From Clostridium grantii DSM 8605 (GTDB taxonomy: Bacteria > Bacillota > Clostridia > Clostridiales > Clostridiaceae), in NCBI RefSeq assembly GCF_900129965.1, contig NZ_FQXM01000003.1, positions 62,001 to 126,000 on the forward strand: 64,000 nucleotides of DNA, given 5' to 3'. The translations under genes and the position numbers were made by a program. Under the pieces are notes generated by a model. That model saw only the letters and a list, made by a program, of their open reading frames with translations, was not told where the DNA came from and did no database searches. Positions 55,645 through 64,000 of this stretch are shown piece by piece; the stretch's first letter is position 1; every line of letters starts with the position of its first letter.

Positions 55645-58092
55645 ATGAGTAAAAAAGTTTTAATTGTCGGTGGAGTTGCTGGCGGAGCTTCTGCTGCAGC
55701 AAGATTAAGAAGATTAGATGAACAAGCTGAAATTATATTATTTGAAAGAGGATCTTATATTTCCTTTGCTAATTGTGGATTACCTTATTATATTGGTGGA
55801 ACTATTAAAGAAAGAGATAATCTATTAGTATCTACACCAAAAGATATGAAGGATAAATTTAACGTTGATGTTAGAATTGATAGTGAAGTTATAAAAGTAG
55901 ACGCTGAGAAAAAAGAATTAACTATAAAATCTGGCGAAAAAACTTATACTGAAAATTATGATAGCTTAATACTATCACCTGGTGCTAAACCAATTAAGCC
56001 ATCTATAGAAGGAATAGATGGAGAAAGAATATTTTCTCTTAGAAATATGGCTGATACAGATAAAATCAAAGCATATGTTACAGAAAACAAATTAAATTCT
56101 GCAGTAGTTATAGGTGGAGGATTCATAGGAATTGAAATGGCTGAGAATTTAGTAGAGCTAGGAATTAAAGTTTCTTTAGTAGAAGCTGCTCCTCATATTT
56201 TAGCTCCTTTTGATTCAGATATGGTAACTATTGCTGAAAAAGAAATGCAAGATAATGGTGTTTCTCTTCACTTAAATAGTAAAGTTTGTAAGTTTGAAGA
56301 TATTGATGGTAAAACTCACTTAAGCTTAGAAGATGGTTCAACTATAAGCTCTGATATGGTTATCTTAGCTATTGGTGTTACTCCTGATGTAAACTTCTTA
56401 AACGACACTACTCTTGAGTTTGGGCCTAAAGGTCATATAATTGTTAATGAAAAAATGGAAACTAATTTAGAAAATATTTATGCTGTTGGTGATGCAGTTG
56501 AAATTATAGATTTTATAAACAAAAATAAAACAGCTATTCCTTTAGCTGGTCCTGCAAATAAACAAGGTAGAATTGCTGCAGATAATATTTCAGGACTCAA
56601 CAAAACTTTTAAAGGTTCTCAGGGAACTTCTGTACTTAAAGTTTTTGATTTAACTTGTGCTAGTACTGGTAGCAATGAAAGAACTTTAACGACTTTAAAC
56701 GTTCCTTTTAAAGTTATTTATGTTTTACCTCAAAGTCATGCTTCTTACTATCCTGGTGCTACCCCTATGACTTTAAAACTTATATTCAATATGGATGGAA
56801 AAGTTTTAGGAGCTCAAGGAATTGGTTATGATGGCGTTGATAAAAGAATTGATGATATAGCTGTGGTTATTAGACTGCAAGGAACTATTTATGATCTATC
56901 AGAATTAGAACTTGCTTATGCTCCTCCATACTCTTCTGCTAAGGACCCTGTTAATATGCTTGGTTTTTATGCTGAAAATATTATTGAGAAAAGATCAGAA
57001 GCCGTACTTCCAAGAGAAATTGATACCTTAGACCCTGAAAAAGTAGTTCTTCTAGACATTAGAACTGAATTAGAAGTTGAAGGTGGACAAATACCTAACT
57101 CTGTTCATATTCCTTTAGAACAATTAAGAGATAGAATTGATGAACTAGCACAATATAAAGACAAAGAATTATGGGCTTATTGTCAAGTAGGTCTTCGCGG
57201 ATATATAGCTGAAAGAATATTAAAAGCAAATGGATTTAATGCGAAAAACATTACAGGAGGTTATAAAGTATATATGGCTGGTAAATTTGAACCTAATAAT
57301 GATGTAAAAGAATCAAATATTCCTACACAAAATAAAATAGACACTAGCAATGTAGTTGTTAAAAATCTAGATGCTTGTGGCTTGAGCTGCCCTGGTCCAT
57401 TGATGAAAGTTAAATCTTCTATGGATGAAATCAATTTAGGTGATCAACTTGTAGTAACAGCTTCTGACCCTGGCTTCTATGAAGATATAAAAGCTTGGTG
57501 TAAAAGAACAAATAATACTTTATTAAACATATATAAAGAAAAGGGAATTATAACTGCTACTCTTAAAAGAGGTACAGATGAAGCTGCTGTTTCACTTTCT
57601 AATAATTCTCTTGTAGAAGCTAAAGATAATAAGACTATGGTTGTATTTAGCGGTGATTTGGATAAAGCTATTGCTTCTTTTATAATAGCAAATGGTGCTG
57701 CTGCCATGGGTAAAAAAGTAACAATGTTCTTCACTTTCTGGGGTATTAATATTCTAAGAAAGAACGAAAATGTTTCTGTAAGCAAAAATATAGTTGAAAA
57801 AATGTTCGGAATGATGATGCCTAGAGGTAGTAAAAAACTTGGATTATCAAGAATGAACATGGGTGGCATGGGTGCAAAAATGATCCGTGGTATAATGAAA
57901 CACCATAATGTAAGCTCTTTAGAAGAATTAATAGAAGCTGCTATAGATAGCGGTATAGAAATAGTTGCTTGCCAAATGTCTATGGACTTACTTGGATTAA
58001 AGCAAGATGAATTAATTGATGGAATAAAAATAGGTGGAGTTGGATATTACCTAGGTGAAGCAGAAGATTCTAATGTAAACTTATTTATTTAA
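55645..58092 (+). CDS. CoA-disulfide reductase-rhodanese-TusA-DsrE fusion
   Basis: An 815-residue four-domain protein for low-molecular-mass thiol and sulfane-sulfur handling. Residues 1-445: FAD/NAD(P)H disulfide reductase with VGGVAGGASAA and redox Cys44 in FANCGLPYY, the single-cysteine CoADR/NADH oxidase group. Residues about 455-545: rhodanese with Cys513 in YCQVGLRG. Residues about 572-640: TusA/SirA with Cys582 in LSCPGP. Residues about 650-815: DsrE/F-like domain. The chain could pass persulfide sulfur between domains. Followed by a strong terminator. Confidence 0.9.
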   Translation: MSKKVLIVGGVAGGASAAARLRRLDEQAEIILFERGSYISFANCGLPYYIGGTIKERDNLLVSTPKDMKDKFNVDVRIDSEVIKVDAEKKELTIKSGEKTYTENYDSLILSPGAKPIKPSIEGIDGERIFSLRNMADTDKIKAYVTENKLNSAVVIGGGFIGIEMAENLVELGIKVSLVEAAPHILAPFDSDMVTIAEKEMQDNGVSLHLNSKVCKFEDIDGKTHLSLEDGSTISSDMVILAIGVTPDVNFLNDTTLEFGPKGHIIVNEKMETNLENIYAVGDAVEIIDFINKNKTAIPLAGPANKQGRIAADNISGLNKTFKGSQGTSVLKVFDLTCASTGSNERTLTTLNVPFKVIYVLPQSHASYYPGATPMTLKLIFNMDGKVLGAQGIGYDGVDKRIDDIAVVIRLQGTIYDLSELELAYAPPYSSAKDPVNMLGFYAENIIEKRSEAVLPREIDTLDPEKVVLLDIRTELEVEGGQIPNSVHIPLEQLRDRIDELAQYKDKELWAYCQVGLRGYIAERILKANGFNAKNITGGYKVYMAGKFEPNNDVKESNIPTQNKIDTSNVVVKNLDACGLSCPGPLMKVKSSMDEINLGDQLVVTASDPGFYEDIKAWCKRTNNTLLNIYKEKGIITATLKRGTDEAAVSLSNNSLVEAKDNKTMVVFSGDLDKAIASFIIANGAAAMGKKVTMFFTFWGINILRKNENVSVSKNIVEKMFGMMMPRGSKKLGLSRMNMGGMGAKMIRGIMKHHNVSSLEELIEAAIDSGIEIVACQMSMDLLGLKQDELIDGIKIGGVGYYLGEAEDSNVNLFI

Positions 58093-58097
58093 TTAAT

Positions 58098-58141
58098 AAA
58101 AAAGAAAGTACACAGCAACCCAGCTAGGTACTTTCTTTTTT
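58098..58141. terminator. Terminator of the sulfur operon
   Basis: AAAAAAGAAAGTAC pairs with GTACTTTCTTTTTT, with an inner AGC/GCT step. It also serves the convergent CPBP gene. Confidence 0.85.
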
Positions 58142-58150
58142 TATAATTTA

Positions 58151-58942
58151 TCAATTCCACAAATTTTTTCTTATAGTTAAATTGAAATATATAAAGGATA
58201 AAATTAATAATAATGCACTTATAACTCCAAAAGCTATTAAAGGTACATTAAACACTCCTAAAAAAGTTGGGAATATAAGCACACCAAAATAATTATAAGT
58301 GATATGCACCACCATACTAAGCCATAAAGAATCTGTTTTCACATAAACATAAGCCATTATAAGTCCAAGTGCCACTGTATATAAGAATTGAAGAGGATTA
58401 CCATGCATTACTCCAAATATTATTGCTTGAATTAAAGCTGCTATAACAACTGGCATTTCTTCTCTTAATCTATTAAATATAATTCCTCTAAATAAAATTT
58501 CTTCTAACATTGGTCCAAAAATCACTATTCCTAACATAGCTAACAAATCTTGTGATGAAGAGCTCAAACTTTCTGACACTTCTGCATAATCCGGAAAAAT
58601 TTCCACCCCATATTGAATAAGCACTAATGATAAAGCTGTGGTAAATATTGCAATAAGTATAACTGGCGCTAATTGATTTAATTTAAATTTTTTAAATCTA
58701 CAAAATTTAATTAAATCTTTGTTGAAAGCTTTAAAAATCATATAAGCCATGCCGAAAAATACCAACAAAATCAAAGGTGTTAATCTCATATTTAACAATT
58801 CCATCATTTGAATATTATCCATTATATCCATGCCCAAAAATACCAAAACAAATGAAGAAATAATAAGTACTGTAATAGAAACCACTAAAAATAAAGCTAA
58901 ATAGGCTATTATTTCACCCACTAATTTAAGATATTTTACCAT
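58151..58942 (-). CDS. CPBP-family intramembrane glutamic endopeptidase
   Basis: A 263-residue protein with about seven hydrophobic segments. The CPBP motifs are intact: EExxxR as Glu147, Glu148, Arg152 in MLEEILFRG, then FGVMH with His180 and a later HITYN. Family members act as CaaX-like or bacteriocin-immunity proteases. No bacteriocin gene is nearby. Confidence 0.88.
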   Translation of the reverse strand: MVKYLKLVGEIIAYLALFLVVSITVLIISSFVLVFLGMDIMDNIQMMELLNMRLTPLILLVFFGMAYMIFKAFNKDLIKFCRFKKFKLNQLAPVILIAIFTTALSLVLIQYGVEIFPDYAEVSESLSSSSQDLLAMLGIVIFGPMLEEILFRGIIFNRLREEMPVVIAALIQAIIFGVMHGNPLQFLYTVALGLIMAYVYVKTDSLWLSMVVHITYNYFGVLIFPTFLGVFNVPLIAFGVISALLLILSFIYFNLTIRKNLWN

Positions 58943-59121
58943 TATAAATCCCCCTCAGATGTGATTTAATTTAATAGAATTTACTAATATTTCCTTCCTT
59001 TAAATTTATATTCTGAAAATTGCTTATAATTACATTTAATTCATTTAATTTATTTAAATATTCACATTACCTTCTCTTATTTCATAAAATGTTATGAAAA
59101 ATAATTTGCAAAGGTGAGTTT

Positions 59122-59754
59122 ATGTTTTTTTACCCATTCTATAGAACAAGCAATAAAGCTTTTATAAGAATATTACATGCAAGTCCTGATGCTCCAGCTG
59201 TTGATATTTACGCCAATGATAAAATATTAGTAAAGGATTTAAGGTACAAACAATTTACAGAATACCTTCAAGTTACTTCTGACATGTATAATATTAAAGT
59301 TTATCCACGAGGCACTAAATCCAAGCCTGTAATAGATACAAATATTACTGTAAACCCTGAAAGCATAACTACTATTGTGGCTGTTGGCCAATTATCTAAT
59401 ATTCATCTTCTTCCAGTTAATGATGCCATATTACCAAGAAACCCCAATAAATCTTATGTAAGATTTGCTCACGTATCTCCTAATACACCAGCTGTTGATA
59501 TCACTTTACCTGATGGCAGTGTTATTTTTAAAGATATTTCTTTTGAAGAAATTACTGAGTATGCTGAAATTACACCTGGAAAATACACCTTGCAAGCAAG
59601 ACCTACAGGAACAAATTCAGTAGCATTAACCATTCCAAATATAATCACAAAACCAAATAGATTCTACACTATTTACGCAGTAGGACTTATTGGTGAAACT
59701 CCACCATTACAAGTTTTAATTCCTTTAGATGGAAATAGTTATATTGAATTCTAA
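59122..59754 (+). CDS. DUF4397 domain protein
   Basis: A 210-residue protein made of two similar halves. Each begins with R-I-L-H-A-S-P-D-A-P-A-V-D-I or R-F-A-H-V-S-P-N-T-P-A-V-D-I and contains a beta-rich Y-x-V/I-x-P-x-G-T run, giving a tandem DUF4397/beta-sandwich repeat. No signal peptide. It is common in clostridia and bacilli, associated with the surface or spore; function unknown. Confidence 0.85.
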   Translation: MFFYPFYRTSNKAFIRILHASPDAPAVDIYANDKILVKDLRYKQFTEYLQVTSDMYNIKVYPRGTKSKPVIDTNITVNPESITTIVAVGQLSNIHLLPVNDAILPRNPNKSYVRFAHVSPNTPAVDITLPDGSVIFKDISFEEITEYAEITPGKYTLQARPTGTNSVALTIPNIITKPNRFYTIYAVGLIGETPPLQVLIPLDGNSYIEF

Positions 59755-59763
59755 CAAATATGT

Positions 59764-59790
59764 GTAGGGGCGGGGTTACATGCCCGCCCT
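59764..59790. terminator. GC-rich hairpin after the DUF4397 gene
   Basis: GTAGGGGCGGG and CCCGCCC around GTTACATG form a 7-bp all-GC stem followed by TTTATATT. It is far more GC-rich than its surroundings and resembles the widespread GTAGGGGCG...CGCCC interspersed repeat, which may act as a terminator. Confidence 0.6.
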
Positions 59791-59844
59791 TTATATTTGA
59801 CAATGAAACATCTCATTCAACCTTCAGTTCAAACTATACCACTA

Positions 59845-62094
59845 TTAATTCTCTACACTTATTCCAATATCATCAATAGCAATGTATCCATAACTAGTTT
59901 TATTAAATATAAATTCAACCTTCTCCAACTTTTCTGGGTGAAAATATGAATTATTTTTTATAAATAATTCCATGTCAATTGAATAAGTTTGGAGTATAGG
60001 TTCCATATCTTCTCCATACTTTTCATCATCATAATGTTTTATCTTAGTGATTTTTGCTTTAAACAAAGGATTCATATGAAAGTAATCTGAAAATATAACT
60101 TCAGACTTATTTCCCTCTGTGTCTGTTAGTGCTATAGTGAAATCATTTTGAATAAAGTTTATTTCATCTTTATCATAATCACAAGCTGAAAAAATCAAAT
60201 TATTTTCTTTGTTTATATTTAATTCTTCTCTAGCTTGCTCATCTAATAAGATACTATATTTTCCTTTATTATTATTCCACTTTATTAGTACTGCATTATT
60301 ATCTCTAACATCACCATCTTTAAACTTTAAAGACCCCTCCATATAATTACTAAGATTAAAGGATTCAATACTTCCTTTTTTTAAAGAAGTGGTATTCACT
60401 CTTATATCTTCTTCATAATTGGTTATAAGTTTAAAAGTTGAATCTTCATATCTATTAAAATACATGGTTTCTGGAAGATATTCCGATACTACTCTATAAT
60501 CTTTGAAAATTTCTTTATATTGCTTTTGATTTTTTAAAGTAGCATCTAAAAAACTTGATACATATAATTTTGCTATTTCTCTTTGCTTTTCTGCTTCAAT
60601 AAGACTTTCCTTATTTACAAGTAGATTTTTAGGAAAACTCATATCTTCATCTCCCCAAACTTCATTAAATTGACCATGATTTGCTCCCCAAATATAAAGA
60701 TATGATTTAAAATAATCTTTACCATCTGTAAATTTAACTCTATCATATACATTATTTCCCGAAAAATTTGATACATCACCATCATTTGATCCATGCAATA
60801 CTAAATAATTCACATTTTCAAGCTCTACAGCTTTATTAGCTGGTTTAAATTGTTTATCTGTTGGCGCTATGGCAATAATACTTTTTATATTAAAATGAAA
60901 ATCATATTTAATATTTGACCCTAAAGGATAATAGCCTAAATCATTAAAAACAGAAGCTAGTGCTACCGCTTCTCCTCCTCTTGAGTGCCCTATTAATGCA
61001 ATATTGCTCATATCTACTTTATTATAAAATTCATTGTCTTTATCTTCATTTAACTGCTGCCATTGTTCAAGATGCTTTAAAATTATCCAAGCTCTTGCAT
61101 CCATTTCCCCTCCAAGAGCACCTGTCCAACTTCCATTAAGAAAGTTCTCATCAATTGAAGCTACAATATATCCTTTAGAAGCTAGAAGTTGTCCTAAATA
61201 TTCATAACCAAGCTCCGAATATTCTTCCATAGCATGATTTCCATGGGCTATGATCACTAAAGGAAATTTGCCCTCTTCTTCTGGATACCAAACTGTACCA
61301 TTCAAAGGCATATTTTTATCATCAAATCCCCAATAAAAAGTTCTTAATTTTGATTTAATTCCTTTATATTTTTCTAAATAAGGAAAAGCATATACTTCTT
61401 TAGTTTCAATATCAACATTTTCCCCATAAATAACTCTTCTTTTATCCTTTCCACTTCCATAGTAAAGAGTATTAACTTTATATTCTCCCTTTTCTGCAGG
61501 ATTTTTCGTAAATTTGTTCTTTACATTCAGGTTGTGTTTAAATTCTTGTGAATTAGTATAAGAATCCACTATATCATGCTGCCACCCTTTAAAACTGAAG
61601 AAATAAATCACACTTACATCCAAAAACATAAAAATTATTAACATTAATATTGTAACCTTTGATATATTTCTTTTCCAAGCTTTTGTTATAAATATGCCTA
61701 GTAAAAGTTGAATAAAAGAAAATACTATGGCTACAATAAGTAAAATATACTCCTCAATACTCAAATAATAATCCAATAAAATGTATGTGCCAATAATGGG
61801 CAATAAAAAAATCGCTATCTTAATAATTTTTATCTTTTTTATTAAAAATACTATTAATTTCAATAAATAATAAGCTATTACAATTGCTATCCAACCCAAA
61901 ATTTCCAAAACCAATATATCAAGAATTCTTCCATATCCACTTAAAAAATTATACCCCACCCAAAATAAAATCATGGAATATAAAAAGCTTAAAAAAATCA
62001 AGGTTCCTTTCATTGTTCCATTAAAAGAATTACTGATTTTGCTTTTTATACTTTTCAATATTGTTTTTATAAATCCACTAAATTTAATAATCAT
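59845..62094 (-). CDS. Membrane-anchored alpha/beta hydrolase
   Basis: A 749-residue protein. Four or five membrane segments (about 30-50, 57-87, 92-108, 113-137, 147-166) precede an outside hydrolase domain. The nucleophile is Ser371 in IGHSRGGEA. An oxyanion HGN loop (IIAHGNHAM), acid region HGSNDGDVSN and His in GANHGQFNE follow, as in chlorophyllase/PAF-acetylhydrolase-like enzymes. A C-terminal 150-residue beta domain of unknown type ends the protein. Substrate unknown; perhaps a lipid or polymer ester. Confidence 0.8.
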   Translation of the reverse strand: MIIKFSGFIKTILKSIKSKISNSFNGTMKGTLIFLSFLYSMILFWVGYNFLSGYGRILDILVLEILGWIAIVIAYYLLKLIVFLIKKIKIIKIAIFLLPIIGTYILLDYYLSIEEYILLIVAIVFSFIQLLLGIFITKAWKRNISKVTILMLIIFMFLDVSVIYFFSFKGWQHDIVDSYTNSQEFKHNLNVKNKFTKNPAEKGEYKVNTLYYGSGKDKRRVIYGENVDIETKEVYAFPYLEKYKGIKSKLRTFYWGFDDKNMPLNGTVWYPEEEGKFPLVIIAHGNHAMEEYSELGYEYLGQLLASKGYIVASIDENFLNGSWTGALGGEMDARAWIILKHLEQWQQLNEDKDNEFYNKVDMSNIALIGHSRGGEAVALASVFNDLGYYPLGSNIKYDFHFNIKSIIAIAPTDKQFKPANKAVELENVNYLVLHGSNDGDVSNFSGNNVYDRVKFTDGKDYFKSYLYIWGANHGQFNEVWGDEDMSFPKNLLVNKESLIEAEKQREIAKLYVSSFLDATLKNQKQYKEIFKDYRVVSEYLPETMYFNRYEDSTFKLITNYEEDIRVNTTSLKKGSIESFNLSNYMEGSLKFKDGDVRDNNAVLIKWNNNKGKYSILLDEQAREELNINKENNLIFSACDYDKDEINFIQNDFTIALTDTEGNKSEVIFSDYFHMNPLFKAKITKIKHYDDEKYGEDMEPILQTYSIDMELFIKNNSYFHPEKLEKVEFIFNKTSYGYIAIDDIGISVEN

Positions 62095-62222
62095 TTTTCA
62101 TCTCACCACCACCATTTATTATAAACTAATAAAAGGTAGGAAGACAAGTATACAGTTTTCAATTCACTGCCTACCTTCAAATAAGGATTTCTCTATGATA
62201 ATAATTTAACTTATCAATTATA

Positions 62223-62251
62223 TTGACATAAAATGCCCCTTGTTATATGAT
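62223..62251 (+). promoter_or_regulatory. Promoter of gltX
   Basis: TTGACA (62223-62228), a 17-base spacer and TATGAT (62246-62251). No T-box leader was seen in the 80 bases to the start. Confidence 0.75.
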
Positions 62252-62330
62252 AAAAATATCTATGCACAGGGTTTATGATTTTATTAATATAAACTGTAAG
62301 CTGTAAACTAATTTATCGGGAGTGAAAAAA

Positions 62331-63803
62331 ATGGTAACTAATGAAGTAAGAACTAGATTTGCCCCTAGTCCTACAGGCTATATGCATGTAGGTAATTTGA
62401 GAACTGCGCTTTATACTTATTTAATAGCTAAACATGATAACGGAAAATTTATTTTAAGAATAGAAGATACAGATCAAGAAAGATATGTAGAGGGTGCCGT
62501 TGACGTAATTTATAACACTTTAAATTTAACTGGACTACATCATGACGAAGGTCCAGATGTGGGCGGTGAAGTTGGCCCATATATACAAAGCGAAAGAAAA
62601 GGCATGTATATGGAACATGCTAAAAACCTTGTAGATAAAGGTGAAGCTTATTATTGTTTTTGTACAAAAGAAAGATTGGATGCTTTAAGAGCAGATGCAG
62701 AAGCTAGAAAAGTTACCCCTAAATATGATAAGCATTGTAAACACTTAAGCAAAGAAGAAATAGAAAAGAATTTAGCAGAAGGAAAGCCTTTTGTAATTAG
62801 ACAAAATAATCCTACTGATGGAGAAACTGTTTTTGAAGATGAAATTTACGGAACTATAAGAGTTGATAACTCTGAATTAGATGATATGATTCTTATAAAA
62901 ACTGACGGACTTCCAACTTATAACTTTGCTAACGTAGTAGATGACCATTTAATGGGCATTACTCATGTAGTTCGTGGTAATGAGTATTTATCTTCTTCAC
63001 CAAAATATAATAGACTTTACAATGCTTTTGGATGGCCAGTACCTATCTACATACATTGCCCTCCAATAATGAAAGATTCTACTCAAAAATTAAGTAAAAG
63101 AAATGGAGACGCTTCTTTTGAAGATTTACTTAAAAAAGGATATTTAAAAGATGCTGTTATGAACTACATCGCTCTTTTAGGTTGGAACCCAGGAACAGAC
63201 GAAGAAATATTTAGTTTAGAAGAATTAGTTGGAAAATTTGATTACCACAACATAAGTAAATCTCCAGCGATATTTGATACGGTAAAACTTACTTGGATGA
63301 ATGGCGAGTATATAAAAGCTCTTTCACCAGAAAATTTTCATGAATTAGCATTAAAATACTATGAACAAGTATTTTCTCATGACAAAATGGATATTTTAGA
63401 TTTAGAGTTCATTAGTAGCTTAATTCAAACAAGATTAGGCGTATTAACAGAAATACCTGATATGGTCCAAATGTTTAATGAATTACCAGAACACAATATA
63501 TCTATATATGTTCATAAAAAAATGAAAACTAACTATGAGAATTCTTTAGAAGTATTAGAAAAAGCTCTTCCTATTTTACAAAACCTAGAACCATGGACTG
63601 TTGAATCCATTGAAAAAACTTGTATGGATTTAGTAGCAGAAATGGGCGTTAAAAATGGATTAGTTTTATGGCCACTTCGAACTGCTTTATCTGGTCAACC
63701 ATCTTCTCCAGGTGGAGTTTATGAGATTGGTAAAATAGTTGGAAAAGAAGAATCCCTTAAAAGAATTAGAGTTGGAATTAATAAATTGAAGACAGAAGCG
63801 TAA
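62331..63803 (+). CDS. gltX: Glutamate--tRNA ligase
   Basis: A 490-residue class I synthetase charging tRNA-Glu. The start is ATG 62331 behind GGGAGTG; an earlier GTG at 62322 overlaps that RBS. The HIGH motif is HVGN at 19-22 in APSPTGYMHVGN, the KMSKS loop is KLSKRNG, and the Zn-like CFC/C-H-C site is visible near 110-140. Followed by a strong terminator. Confidence 0.96.
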   Translation: MVTNEVRTRFAPSPTGYMHVGNLRTALYTYLIAKHDNGKFILRIEDTDQERYVEGAVDVIYNTLNLTGLHHDEGPDVGGEVGPYIQSERKGMYMEHAKNLVDKGEAYYCFCTKERLDALRADAEARKVTPKYDKHCKHLSKEEIEKNLAEGKPFVIRQNNPTDGETVFEDEIYGTIRVDNSELDDMILIKTDGLPTYNFANVVDDHLMGITHVVRGNEYLSSSPKYNRLYNAFGWPVPIYIHCPPIMKDSTQKLSKRNGDASFEDLLKKGYLKDAVMNYIALLGWNPGTDEEIFSLEELVGKFDYHNISKSPAIFDTVKLTWMNGEYIKALSPENFHELALKYYEQVFSHDKMDILDLEFISSLIQTRLGVLTEIPDMVQMFNELPEHNISIYVHKKMKTNYENSLEVLEKALPILQNLEPWTVESIEKTCMDLVAEMGVKNGLVLWPLRTALSGQPSSPGGVYEIGKIVGKEESLKRIRVGINKLKTEA

Positions 63804-63826
63804 AAAAAGGCCTAAGGGCCTTTTTT
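63802..63826 (+). terminator. Terminator of gltX
   Basis: AAAAAAAGGCC pairs with GGCCTTTTTT around TAAG. Confidence 0.9.
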
Positions 63827-63861
63827 AGTTGACAGTGGAGAGTGGATAGTGGACAGTTAAA
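63827..63861 (+). repeat. Heptamer repeat array (AGTGGAN)
   Basis: Five head-to-tail heptamers: AGTTGAC, AGTGGAG, AGTGGAT, AGTGGAC, AGTTAAA. Same period and consensus (AGTNGAN) as the AGTAGAA copies at 11405-11468. Confidence 0.75.
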
Positions 63862-63898
63862 GTCAAAAAATCTTATACTCCGCACAATGTATTGTAAT

Positions 63899-63929
63899 AT
63901 CCCTATATTTAATTTTAGGGATTTTTTTA
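63899..63929 (+). terminator. Second terminator-like hairpin at the right edge
   Basis: ATCCCTA pairs with TAGGGAT around a 10-base loop, followed by T7. It may back up the gltX terminator or end a unit entering from the right. The last 70 bases hold no ORF that can be judged. Confidence 0.65.
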
Positions 63930-64000
63930 ACCTGTGTTTTTAATAAAAAAAATAGTTTCTACTATCTTTTTATAATTTAATTTCCTCAAATCTTTTTAGG

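Noticed and set aside
62252..62330. T-box leader for gltX
   Set aside because: The leader is only about 80 bases and lacks the specifier stem, T-box sequence and terminator.

Overview
The window is AT-rich DNA from a low-GC, spore-forming Firmicute, most likely a Clostridium. The evidence is codon use, purine-rich Shine-Dalgarno sites, a SpoVB homologue, HPr kinase, a V-type ATP synthase operon, and many intrinsic terminators. The species cannot be fixed from the sequence alone. No tRNA, rRNA or CRISPR array was seen.

Positions 1-3050 are the right end of an integrated element (prophage or ICE): an XRE repressor with a divergent promoter/operator at the left edge, an ImmA/IrrE metallopeptidase, and a large serine recombinase. 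The element sits inside an ABC transporter gene. Only the C-terminal ~65 codons of the ATPase follow the recombinase, and then the intact permease gene. Positions 4100-14000 hold mostly leftward chromosomal genes: a CvpA-transglutaminase fusion, RecX, an M16 peptidase, a GH57 glucan branching enzyme with a DUF4912 partner, and a Lon-like protease, plus rightward TPR and L,D-transpeptidase genes.

Positions 14000-17100 form a repeat-rich patch. A RAYT (REP-associated Y1 transposase) gene is surrounded by GGGGACGGTTC repeats, three of which lie inside the coding sequence of a PHP-domain protein. Next to it is a ~290-bp IS200/IS605-derived remnant with strong hairpins. Positions 17040-21300 carry an M18 aminopeptidase, a CorA-type transporter, 5-formyl-THF cyclo-ligase and HPr kinase. 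An orphan RmlD-like reductase follows. After it comes a small gene at 23016-23312 with an in-frame TGA and a SECIS-like hairpin, a strong selenoprotein candidate, behind a CsoR/CstR-like operator. Peptide deformylase and an inverted REP pair follow.

Positions 24336-32950 are a complete nine-gene V-type ATPase operon (H-I-K-E-C-F-A-B-D), whose K subunit has the Na+-binding signature. Positions 33245-38015 encode a B12-binding radical SAM protein, a small methyltransferase-like protein, a zinc phospholipase C-like protein and a membrane-anchored sorbosone dehydrogenase-like protein. Positions 38016-51641 carry a DAACS symporter, a four-LysM protein, two MOP flippases (SpoVB and YtgP/MurJ types), a RluA-type pseudouridine synthase, an M20 amidohydrolase, a UvrD-like helicase, nicotinate phosphoribosyltransferase and small unknown proteins.

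Positions 51697-63826 hold a class A beta-lactamase-like hydrolase, a Nudix hydrolase, a D,D-carboxypeptidase, an ArsR regulator with a four-domain CoA-disulfide reductase/rhodanese/TusA/DsrE protein (sulfane-sulfur handling), a CPBP protease, a DUF4397 protein, a membrane alpha/beta hydrolase and glutamyl-tRNA synthetase.
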